Below, in pieces: positions 27,228 through 34,529 of a stretch of DNA of 64,000 nucleotides. Position 1 is the first letter of the stretch; every line of letters begins with the position of its first letter. The position numbers were made by a program, and so were the translations under genes. The stretch spans positions 186,001 to 250,000 of the forward strand of contig JAFEEQ010000015.1 of the NCBI GenBank assembly GCA_018241025.1. The letters are read 5' to 3'. The notes beneath the pieces were generated by a model. It was not told the DNA's origin, did no database searches, and saw nothing but the letters and a program-made list of their open reading frames with translations. This DNA is from Pseudomonadota bacterium (GTDB taxonomy: Bacteria; Pseudomonadota; Alphaproteobacteria; Micropepsales; Micropepsaceae).

Positions 27228-28211
27228 CTAGGCTTTCGCAGCCGTCCTGGCGAGCGCAGCCATGCGCGCGATGACCTCTTCGGCTTCGGCCATGATCTCC
27301 TCGATAATCGCTTTCGACGGTTTGACCTCGTGGATGCCGCCGGCGCCCTGGCCCATGGCGAAGGCCGAACGCTCGCGCGACAGGCCCTCGATCTGGCCAC
27401 CGATACCGCCCATCACGCCGGCCTGCGCCGACAGCATCGACTGCGCGGGGAAGGGCTTGATGTCCTGCGGGCGCTTTTCCCAATCGGCGACCCACTCGTT
27501 CTTGAACACGCGCATCGGTTTGCCCGAATAGGAACGCGTGATGATCGTGTCCTCATCGGTGGCGTCTAGGATCACCTGCTTGTACAGCGCGCCGGCATGC
27601 GCCTCGGTCGCAGCGATGAACCGCGTGCCCATCCATACGCCTTGCGCACCGAGCGCCAGCGCCGCCGCCAGACCGCGGCCGTCGACGATCGAGCCGGCGG
27701 CAATTACCGGAATCTTCACCGCATCGACGATCTGCGGGATCAGCGCCATGCCGGCGATGCGCCCCGTATGACCGCCCGCTTCCGTGCCTTGCGCGACGAC
27801 GGCGTCAAGGCCGCCGCGCTCGGCGGCAACCGCGTGTTTCACCGCGCCGTTGACGTTCATCACCTTGAGACCGGCGTCGTGGAATTTCTTGGTCAGGTGC
27901 GGCGGCGGCACGCCGAGGCCGGAGATGAACGCCTTGGCGCCGCCCTCGATGATGATGTCCGCCGTACGCTCCAGCGATTCCGGCACCGCAGCGAGCAGGT
28001 CGACACCGAACGGCTTGTCGGTGTTGTCGCGCACAACTTTCATCTCGCGCCTGATCTCGTCGAGCGAACGTCCGGCCATGCCGAGCGTGCCGAAGCCGCC
28101 GGCTTCCGACACCGCTGCCGCCAGCTCTCCATAGGACACGCCGCCCATGCCTGCGAGCATGATGGGATATTTAATGCCGAGCATGTCACACAGCGCGGTC
28201 CGGATGGTCAT
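27228..28211 (-). CDS. Nitronate monooxygenase family protein
   Basis: A 327-aa FMN-dependent TIM-barrel enzyme of the 2-nitropropane dioxygenase family. It has MLGIKYPIMLAGMGGVSYGELAAAVSEAGG at the N-terminus, the DAVVAQGTEAGGHTG loop with the catalytic-type His, and AAGSIVDGRGLAAALALGAQGVWMGTRF binding FMN phosphate. These enzymes oxidise nitronates, but some paralogues are enoyl reductases, so the substrate is uncertain. It converges on the LysE gene across the palindrome. Confidence 0.88.
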   Translation of the reverse strand: MTIRTALCDMLGIKYPIMLAGMGGVSYGELAAAVSEAGGFGTLGMAGRSLDEIRREMKVVRDNTDKPFGVDLLAAVPESLERTADIIIEGGAKAFISGLGVPPPHLTKKFHDAGLKVMNVNGAVKHAVAAERGGLDAVVAQGTEAGGHTGRIAGMALIPQIVDAVKIPVIAAGSIVDGRGLAAALALGAQGVWMGTRFIAATEAHAGALYKQVILDATDEDTIITRSYSGKPMRVFKNEWVADWEKRPQDIKPFPAQSMLSAQAGVMGGIGGQIEGLSRERSAFAMGQGAGGIHEVKPSKAIIEEIMAEAEEVIARMAALARTAAKA

Positions 28212-28328
28212 GGGCGTGTTCCTCTTGTTGTTGCCGTCAGCCTAGCGATGGAAGAGGGGCTGTTGTCAAAACCTTCTCGCGATGACGCTGCGGAACGATT
28301 ACGCTCGGGAATCGGAAGGAGTTTCATC

Positions 28329-28460
28329 ATGGCCAACGAGATCGTTGAAGTATCGCGCGAAAAAAGCCCGTGGGGCCGGCCTCGGTTCCGCATGGTACCG
28401 GCCAAGGATGCGGAGGCTGGATTTCAATCCTTCAACACCGACCAGACGACAATGTCCTAA
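28329..28460 (+). CDS. Small 43-aa protein of unknown function
   Basis: A short ORF with an excellent ribosome-binding site (GAAGGAG, 8 nt before the ATG). The protein is charged, with SREKSPWGRPRFRMV in the middle and an SFNTDQTTM end, and has no membrane segment. It starts 117 nt from the divergent nitronate monooxygenase gene and its TAA overlaps the end of the convergent Hsp70-like gene. Coding is supported by the start signal only; conservation is untested. Confidence 0.5.
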   Translation: MANEIVEVSREKSPWGRPRFRMVPAKDAEAGFQSFNTDQTTMS

Positions 28461-29710
28461 CCGTAACGCCTCTGCGCCTCACGCGTGAGGCCGAGGCCGA
28501 CGGATAGGAAATCCGAACCGGCTGCGATACGAGCCGATGGCGCCGCCTTCGCAATGGCTGTTCGCACCGCCGGCACGCGGCTCGATCCGCCGGTAAAGAA
28601 GATCGTGTGGATGTCGTCCGGTTTCAGGCCGGCATCCCGAATGCAGGCCGCCGCGGTCCGGTTCAGGCGATCTGTCTTTGCCGCGATTGCGCGATCGAAC
28701 CCTCCGCGCGACGCCGGCGCCAGCAGATCCCGTTCGATGAAATCGAGGGGCAGGGCGGCGGCATCGGCCTCGCTGAGCGCAATCTTGCCGTCTTCGACGG
28801 TGAAGGCGATGCGGTGGCCGAGACGTTCGCGGATCACTTTCAGCAAGCGCGCCACCTTCTCCGGCTCGCGGGCGCCCGCGACCAGTTCGATCAGCATGCG
28901 CTCGTTCTGGTAGGTGTAGGTGAAGTTGATGGTCGACCAGGTGGCAAGCTCGAAGTAGAGCCCGTTGGGCATCGGCAGGTTCTTCTCGACCAGATAGCTG
29001 CCGAGACCCAGCATCGGCATCACCGCATCCAGGCTGAGCAGCGAATCGAAATCCGTCCCGCCGACCCGCGTGCCGTCATTGGCGAGGATGTCGTCCGTCC
29101 GGTCCGGCCGGGTGCGGCGCTCGGGTCCGATCCGGATCACGGTGAAGTCCGAGGTGCCACCGCCGATATCGGCAATGAGGACGGTTTCCTCGCCCTGAGC
29201 GGTTTCCTCATAGTGGTAGGCGGCCGCGATAGGCTCATAGACGAAAGACACGTCACTGAACCCGACCCGGTTCGCGATCCCGGCCAGCACCCGCTGTGCC
29301 TTGGCATCCGCCGCGTCGTCGTCATCGACGAAGCGCACGGGGCGGCCGTGGACCACGGCGGTTAGCTGTTGTTGTCCAAAGGCTTCTGCCTGTGATTTGA
29401 GATGGCGGACGAATATTTCCACGACGTCCGTCAGGGCCACCATCTTGGCGCCGAGCGCGGTTTTCTCGTCGATCAGAGGCGAGCCCAGGATCGACTTCAG
29501 CGCCCGCATCAGGCGTCCGTCATGCTGGCCGACATAGGTCGCGATGGCACTCGCGCCGAACAGGACCCGGCCTTTGGTCTCATAGTCGAAGAAAACCGCC
29601 GACGGGATAAGCGTTTCCTCGCCGTCCACGGGGGCAAGAACCGGTGCGCCGCCGCGCAGGATGCCGATGGCGGAGTTGGAGGTACCGAAATCGAGGCCGC
29701 AGGCCGTCAT
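28457..29710 (-). CDS. yegD: YegD-type Hsp70 family protein
   Basis: A 417-aa actin/Hsp70-fold ATPase resembling YegD. The phosphate-1 motif GLDFGTSNSAIG is at the N-terminus, ADIGGGTSDFTVIRIG is phosphate-2, and FFTGGSSRVPAVR is the adenosine motif. It lacks the substrate-binding domain of DnaK. Its role as a chaperone or regulator is unproven. The ATG at 29710 follows AGGGGATTCTC; a longer frame upstream is not favoured. Confidence 0.88.
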   Translation of the reverse strand: MTACGLDFGTSNSAIGILRGGAPVLAPVDGEETLIPSAVFFDYETKGRVLFGASAIATYVGQHDGRLMRALKSILGSPLIDEKTALGAKMVALTDVVEIFVRHLKSQAEAFGQQQLTAVVHGRPVRFVDDDDAADAKAQRVLAGIANRVGFSDVSFVYEPIAAAYHYEETAQGEETVLIADIGGGTSDFTVIRIGPERRTRPDRTDDILANDGTRVGGTDFDSLLSLDAVMPMLGLGSYLVEKNLPMPNGLYFELATWSTINFTYTYQNERMLIELVAGAREPEKVARLLKVIRERLGHRIAFTVEDGKIALSEADAAALPLDFIERDLLAPASRGGFDRAIAAKTDRLNRTAAACIRDAGLKPDDIHTIFFTGGSSRVPAVRTAIAKAAPSARIAAGSDFLSVGLGLTREAQRRYG

Positions 29711-29806
29711 GAGAATCCCCTGGTGAGTCGTGCGAGGGGACCTCATCTATTGAACAGAAAGGCCTCTTGCCAGTCTGTTTCTTGCGCTCTAAGCTATCTT
29801 CCATAG

Positions 29807-29843
29807 TGGGATGTCCGGAAAACGGGCGTCCCATTTTGTCTTT
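29807..29843 (+). terminator. Strong intrinsic terminator with no plus-strand gene in front
   Basis: An 11-bp stem (29807-29817 with 29823-29833; two G-T pairs) has a GAAAA loop and is followed by TTTTGTCTTT. That is a textbook Rho-independent terminator for plus-strand transcription, yet no rightward gene lies upstream; the nearest plus-strand gene ends at 28460. It may also act weakly leftward after the DUF2306 gene, which ends 8 nt away, but there is no T run in that direction. Confidence 0.7.
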
Positions 29844-29850
29844 GTACGGA

Positions 29851-30492
29851 TCACTCCGCTGCGACGAGGGTAGGCCGGCGCAGCGCTTCCCACATCGCAT
29901 AGAGCGCCACGACGATCACATTCGGTATCCACGAGGTGTAGGCGAGCCAGACCGACGCCTGCGGATATGTGTGATAGCCCATCATCATGAAGAACGGGAT
30001 CTGGAGACGCAGGGTCACCGCGCCGAAGGTCATCGCATAGCTGAAGCGCATCAGAAGGCGGTGCAGATCGAATTTGCGCTGTACGGCGGCACGCCAGGCA
30101 CCGAGCGTCGTCGCAATCCACAACACGGCAAGCGTTGCAAAACCGAGCCCGGCGATCGGGCCGCCGGACGCGAAAGGTGCAGCAGCCAGCGCACCGAGGC
30201 CGGCGATCGTGCAGGCCGCGACGTAGATCTTGCCGAGCGTTCGATGCAGCGTCGGCCGCTTTGTCCGGATAGAGGAGAAGAACTGAAAGGGTCCGACGAT
30301 CAGCGCGATCGGCGCGATAAGCATGTGGGCGAGTGCCTGGACCGGCACGCGCTCGATAACGCCGCGGATGCCATCGTCGACCTGCAGGAAAGTGCCTGCC
30401 GGAACGAAATAGAAGCGAAGCGCATGCAGGCCGATGGCGACGGCGAGAAAAGCCATCGTCCAAAGCGCAAACCTGGACAACCCTCTTTCCAT
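29851..30492 (-). CDS. DUF2306 membrane protein
   Basis: A 213-aa protein with about six hydrophobic segments. Typical DUF2306 features are HMLIAPIALIVGPFQF, LHRTLGKIYVAACTIAG and the His-containing FDLHRLLMRFSYAMTFGAVTLR. The conserved His residues suggest possible haem or metal binding, but no function is established. It is divergent from a TetR-family gene, which probably controls it. It is a larger relative of the protein at 2985-3395. Confidence 0.7.
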   Translation of the reverse strand: MERGLSRFALWTMAFLAVAIGLHALRFYFVPAGTFLQVDDGIRGVIERVPVQALAHMLIAPIALIVGPFQFFSSIRTKRPTLHRTLGKIYVAACTIAGLGALAAAPFASGGPIAGLGFATLAVLWIATTLGAWRAAVQRKFDLHRLLMRFSYAMTFGAVTLRLQIPFFMMMGYHTYPQASVWLAYTSWIPNVIVVALYAMWEALRRPTLVAAE

Positions 30493-30511
30493 CGCCTCCT
30501 CCTCCCGTTAC

Positions 30512-30557
30512 GATCTTAACAACGTATAGATAATCTAGGTTTCGATTTGAACAACGT
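30512..30557. promoter_or_regulatory. Direct repeats between DUF2306 and TetR genes
   Basis: Two 14-bp near-identical direct repeats, GATCTTAACAACGT (30512-30525) and GATTTGAACAACGT (30544-30557), are 32 bp apart from start to start, about three helical turns. They occupy the divergent promoter region and are candidate sites for the adjacent TetR-family regulator. The second repeat overlaps the TetR start codon. Direct rather than inverted repeats are unusual for TetR. Confidence 0.4.
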
Positions 30558-31239
30558 CAAGATCAAGCGGCGAAAAAATCCCGGCACCCGCATCGTGTCA
30601 AAACCGGTGAAATCCGCGAAAAAACGGCCCTATCACCATGGCGACCTGAAGGATCAACTCGTCGCTGCGGCCGAGGCGATCATCCTCGAACGGGGAGTCG
30701 AAGGCTTCACGCTTCGTGAGGCGGCCCGGCGCGCGGGCGTGTCACCGGCGGCGCCGGCGCATCATTTTCGTGATGCCAAGGGACTGCTCGGCGAGGTCAC
30801 CCTGCGCGGCTATCGCGACTTCGCCGCGGCGCTGGCCGCGGGCGACGCGCGGGGCGGTAGCGATCCTGCGGCGCGGTTGAAAGAGCAGGGTCTCGCCTAT
30901 GTCCGTTTTGCCATGCGCAACCAGGCTCGCTTCCAGCTCATGTTCCAGCACGGCAAGTACGACATGAGCTATCCCGGATTGGGCGAAGCCGGCGCGGCAG
31001 CGTTTGCCGTACTCGACAACGCGGTACATGCGGCGATGCGCATACCGGAAGGAGAGCGTCTGTCGCCGGATGCCTTCGGCTTCCTGCTTGCGACCTGGTC
31101 GATCGTCCACGGCTTCGCGCATCTTGCGCTCGGCGGCGAGTTCACGCTCGCCGCGGAGCCTTATGGCGGGCAGAAGGCGGTGCTCGACCGCTTCCTGCCC
31201 GCGATGCTGAACTATCTGCCGGCGCCGGTCAGAAAATGA
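30547..31239 (+). CDS. TetR/AcrR-family regulator with WHG-type C-terminal domain
   Basis: A 230-aa repressor. The N-terminal helix-turn-helix spans about residues 25-75 (YHHGDLKDQLVAAAEAIILERG, then FTLREAARRAGVSPAAPAHHF). The ligand domain ends in FLLATWSIVHGFAHLALGGE, the WHG/TetR_C_13 type. A basic extension of about 28 residues precedes the first helix. The TTG start at 30547 is a best guess; GTG at 30595 is an alternative. The two convergent ends (this gene and the SDR) overlap by 11 bp. Confidence 0.85.
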   Translation: MNNVKIKRRKNPGTRIVSKPVKSAKKRPYHHGDLKDQLVAAAEAIILERGVEGFTLREAARRAGVSPAAPAHHFRDAKGLLGEVTLRGYRDFAAALAAGDARGGSDPAARLKEQGLAYVRFAMRNQARFQLMFQHGKYDMSYPGLGEAGAAAFAVLDNAVHAAMRIPEGERLSPDAFGFLLATWSIVHGFAHLALGGEFTLAAEPYGGQKAVLDRFLPAMLNYLPAPVRK

Positions 31240-32008
31240 TGTAGCCGCCGTCGATGATGAAGGTATCGCCGCTGTGATACTTCGAGGCGTCGCTGGCGAG
31301 ATAGACCGCGATGCCGCCGAAATCCTCCGGCGTACCCCAGCGCCGCATCGGGACGCGGCTGATCACCTTGTCGAGAAAGGTCTGGTTGTTCTGTGCGCCC
31401 GCCGTCATGTCGGTCGCGATCCAGCCCGGCGCGATGGAGTTGGCGCGGATGCCGTAGCGGGCATGCTCGACCGCGATCGAGCGCATCATCGCCAGCACCG
31501 CGCCCTTGGTCGCGCTATAGGCCTCGTTGCGGCCTGCACCTTCCAGGCCCGCGAGCGACGCGACACCGACCAGCGAGCCGCCGGCATCGCCTTTGCCCGC
31601 GCGCTCGACCATGTGCTTGCAGGCTTCGCGCAGCGTCCAGAACACGCCTTCCTCGTTCACCGCATGCACGCGGCGCCAGACCTCGGTGGTCATCTGGGAA
31701 AAGGACGGCGCGCCGCCGCCGATGCCGGCATTGGCAATCACGGTATCGATGCGGCCGAATTCCTTGATCGTCTCGCCCATCGCGTCGATCACTTCGTTCT
31801 CGTTCGCGACGTTCACCTTGCGCGCGCCGGTGCGCTTTCCGTGCGCCTTCAATTTGGCGACGGCTTCGGCGTTCTTGCCCTCGTTGGTTCCCCAGATCAC
31901 GACATCGGCACCGGCCTGGGCCAGGGCGTCCGCCATGCCCAAACCGATGCCGCCATTGCCGCCGGTGACGAGTGCCACTTTTCCGCTCAGATCGAATGCT
32001 TTGTACAC
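31229..32008 (-). CDS. Short-chain dehydrogenase/reductase
   Basis: A 259-aa NAD(P)-dependent oxidoreductase of the classical SDR type. The TGGNGGIG cofactor motif is at 15-22, NAG at 93-95, and the catalytic residues are S151, Y164 and K168 (YSATK). The start is GTG at 32008 with GGGAG 8 nt upstream. The C-terminal GGYII form is usual for glucose/3-oxoacyl-type members, but the substrate is unknown. Confidence 0.88.
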   Translation of the reverse strand: MYKAFDLSGKVALVTGGNGGIGLGMADALAQAGADVVIWGTNEGKNAEAVAKLKAHGKRTGARKVNVANENEVIDAMGETIKEFGRIDTVIANAGIGGGAPSFSQMTTEVWRRVHAVNEEGVFWTLREACKHMVERAGKGDAGGSLVGVASLAGLEGAGRNEAYSATKGAVLAMMRSIAVEHARYGIRANSIAPGWIATDMTAGAQNNQTFLDKVISRVPMRRWGTPEDFGGIAVYLASDASKYHSGDTFIIDGGYIIF

Positions 32009-32158
32009 GCGCGTTTCTCCCGTTTTCGCTGGCGCGACCGTAGTGGCTGCCCACGGCGCGGGCAACGGCGCCGTAAACCATAAAGCGCGTGACGCTCCCA
32101 TTTGACGCGGGGCTGTGGAATACTCGGTTTCAACAGGTGGGGCAGGGACTTAAACGGC

Positions 32159-33412
32159 ATGACTTCCGAGATCGCGGTGATGAACCAGCGTGCTGTCGCG
32201 CTTGCGGCGGATTCGGCAGTCACCTTGATCGACGGCGGCACCGTCGTCGTGCGCAACGACCAGCGCAAGCTCTACAATCTGATGGGCGGACTTCCCGTCG
32301 GCGTGATGTTCTTCGGCGTCGCCGACATGATGGGCCATCCCTGGGAACACCTGATCGAGCATTATCAGAAGACCCAGAAGGCCGGCGCCAAACCGCATGT
32401 CCGCGACTATGCCGCGAGCTTCGTCGGCATGCTCGACAATCTGGAGGAATTCTTCCCGAAGAACCGCCAGCGCGACGAGTTCAAGCGGCTGCTCGCCTCG
32501 GTGTTCCGCTATGTCTTTCATCTCGCGCAATACCTGCGCGAATCCGGCGGTGAGGCGCGGGCGCGGATCAGCGACGCCGCGATCCTCGAAGAAGCGATCG
32601 AACGGGTCTGGCGCGACTATCAGTATCGGGAGGACGGCAGCCCGCGCGGCGATCTCTCCTGTTTCCCGCCTGGCTTCGCCGAGAAGGTCCGCACCGGCTA
32701 TGCCGGAGAAATCGATGAACTCATCGCCTATGCCTTCCAACCCTTCGGGCTGTCGAAACCGGCGATCCAGCATCTGAAGGAAATTTCGGTCTTCGCCGTC
32801 GTCAAGGATCTGTTTCTCGAGGACGTGACCGGACTTGTCTTCGCCGGCTTCGGCGCCGATGAGCGCTATCCAGTCGTCACCACCACCTTCGTCTCAGCCA
32901 TCGTCGACGGCATCGTGAAGCGCGCCGAAGCCTCTTTCGACCAGATCGATGGCGATACCCGCTCGAAAATCCGCGTCTTCGCCGACAGCGAGGTCACCAA
33001 CGCCTTCATCCGTGGCATCGATTTCAATCTCGAACGCAGGGTCTATGGCGCACTCGACATGCTGCTGCACGCATTGCTCGATCAGGTTGTCGGCGCATTC
33101 CCGGACAGCGATCCGGTCGTGAAGGAGAACATCCGGCGGGAGTTCCAGAGCGACTACATCCCGCAATATTTCGAGGTGTTCCGCGCTATCGTCGGCGACT
33201 ACCAGCAGCATGCCTACATCAACCCGGTGCTGCGCGTGCTGGAGATCGCCTCGCGCAACGAGCTGGCAGAGACCGCACGCGAGCTGGTCTCGCTCAACGC
33301 CTTCAAGAAGCGTATCATGGCGCAGAAGCAGACCGTCGGCGGGGCGATCGACGTTGCGGTGATCAGCCGCGAGGGCGGGTTCCAATGGCACAGCCGGCAG
33401 AACGGAGGCTGA
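32159..33412 (+). CDS. Proteasome-like Ntn-hydrolase candidate with long C-terminal domain
   Basis: A 417-aa protein whose first 70 residues resemble a proteasome beta/HslV core. After removal of Met1 it would start with Thr1-Ser2, then have IAVMNQRAVALAADSAVTL with Asp at position 17, exactly where proteasome beta subunits carry D17, and RKLYNL with Lys at 36 (K33 in proteasomes). A hydrophobic strand VGVMFFGVAD follows. Residues 80-417 are helical and unlike known proteasome subunits. I infer an N-terminal nucleophile hydrolase fold; catalysis is unproven. The frame is open 19 codons upstream of the chosen ATG. The next gene starts 2 nt after this one. Confidence 0.6.
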   Translation: MTSEIAVMNQRAVALAADSAVTLIDGGTVVVRNDQRKLYNLMGGLPVGVMFFGVADMMGHPWEHLIEHYQKTQKAGAKPHVRDYAASFVGMLDNLEEFFPKNRQRDEFKRLLASVFRYVFHLAQYLRESGGEARARISDAAILEEAIERVWRDYQYREDGSPRGDLSCFPPGFAEKVRTGYAGEIDELIAYAFQPFGLSKPAIQHLKEISVFAVVKDLFLEDVTGLVFAGFGADERYPVVTTTFVSAIVDGIVKRAEASFDQIDGDTRSKIRVFADSEVTNAFIRGIDFNLERRVYGALDMLLHALLDQVVGAFPDSDPVVKENIRREFQSDYIPQYFEVFRAIVGDYQQHAYINPVLRVLEIASRNELAETARELVSLNAFKKRIMAQKQTVGGAIDVAVISREGGFQWHSRQNGG

Positions 33413-33413
33413 G

Positions 33414-33839
33414 ATGGCGGACAAACTGATGGCAACCTCGCTCTCCGAAGGCGCGGAACGCCTGGAACGGCTCATTCGCGGCGTGAAAGATCGCCAGTTC
33501 TCCGAGGTCCAGCAGGCGCCGGAGCCCAAATCGGTGTCCAACGCCTTTGCGGTCAGCCCGCAGGAGGAATGGTCGAAGAAATTCATGACCGCCGGCATCG
33601 GCCCGACTGTCTTTAAACCTGTCCAGATTCCCACCATCCCGGTCGCGGCGCCCAGCCAGACCCTGCGTCCGGCACCGCAGAAGCTCGAACCGGCGATCAC
33701 TGCGGCACGACCTGCCAAACAGGCAGCCATGCCTGCGGCCAAGGCGCCGGGGGATGTCCGGCCCGGCCATATCGGCCAGGTTCTGGCGAAACCGGCCCGC
33801 CGGCGGACCTGGTTCGGCCGTCTGGTGAAGGGCGGCTGA
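33414..33839 (+). CDS. Low-complexity partner protein of the Ntn-hydrolase candidate
   Basis: A 141-aa protein I do not recognise. The first 50 residues look helical (EGAERLERLIRGVKDRQFSEV). Residues 70-130 are rich in Pro, Ala and Lys and probably disordered, and the end is basic (ARRRTWFGRLVKGG). GGAGG lies just before the ATG, inside the end of the preceding gene. The 1-nt gap implies co-translation and possibly a complex with the Ntn-hydrolase candidate. It may be an adaptor, inhibitor or substrate; nothing in the sequence decides. Confidence 0.6.
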   Translation: MADKLMATSLSEGAERLERLIRGVKDRQFSEVQQAPEPKSVSNAFAVSPQEEWSKKFMTAGIGPTVFKPVQIPTIPVAAPSQTLRPAPQKLEPAITAARPAKQAAMPAAKAPGDVRPGHIGQVLAKPARRRTWFGRLVKGG

Positions 33840-33967
33840 GCCGCCGCGAAAGCGCCTCAAAGGCGATGTTTACCCTGCCGCGTGACGGGGCATGGTGCGG
33901 CGTCCATCCGTTTGAATGGACTGGACGATTCTGAGATAAGTTCACCGACGATAATGGGAGTCATGTG

Positions 33968-34486
33968 ATGAAGCGTATCGGGGCCCTTGTGGCCGCGCTG
34001 ACCGCCCTTTTGACGGTTTCGATCTTTCCGGCGCATGCAGCCGATCCGGCCCTGAGCGCCGACGCCAACGCAGCCTATCTGCGCGACAACGCTGCCAAGC
34101 CGGGCGTCGTCGTTCGACCGAGCGGTCTGCAATACAACATCGTCAAGAACGGCTTCGGTATGCGTCCCGGCCCGCTCGACGAAGTGACGGTCACCTACAC
34201 AGGCGCGCTGATCAACGGGAAGGTGTTCGACGGTACCGAGCCGATGACGCCCGCGACCTTCACGGTCAACAAGCTCATCCCGGGCTGGACCGAGGCGCTC
34301 GGGCTGATGCGCGTCGGCGACCGCTGGCACATCGTCATTCCCGCAAACCTCGCCTACGGCGCGCGTGGCGCCGGCAACGGCATGATCCCGCCGAACCAGG
34401 TTCTCGTCTTCGACATGGAGCTCCTGTCGGTCAAGCCATACGAGAAGCCGGCACACGATCCGGACGATCCGGACGCGCAGCAATAG
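33968..34486 (+). CDS. Exported FKBP-type peptidyl-prolyl isomerase
   Basis: A 172-aa protein with a signal peptide (about 1-25, ending AHAA) and one FKBP domain from about residue 45 to 155. Active-site features are VTVTYTGALINGKVFDGT, LIPGWTEALGLMRVGDRW and YGARG followed by the conserved NGMIPPNQVLVFDMELL. It assists folding of periplasmic proteins, and is like Mip/FkpA without the N-terminal dimerisation domain. The ATG at 33968 is one codon after an in-frame GTG; GGGAG serves as ribosome-binding site. Confidence 0.9.
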   Translation: MKRIGALVAALTALLTVSIFPAHAADPALSADANAAYLRDNAAKPGVVVRPSGLQYNIVKNGFGMRPGPLDEVTVTYTGALINGKVFDGTEPMTPATFTVNKLIPGWTEALGLMRVGDRWHIVIPANLAYGARGAGNGMIPPNQVLVFDMELLSVKPYEKPAHDPDDPDAQQ

Positions 34487-34529
34487 CGATGGGAACCGGC
34501 GGCAGAGCCGGGAATTTCATTATCGAGTG

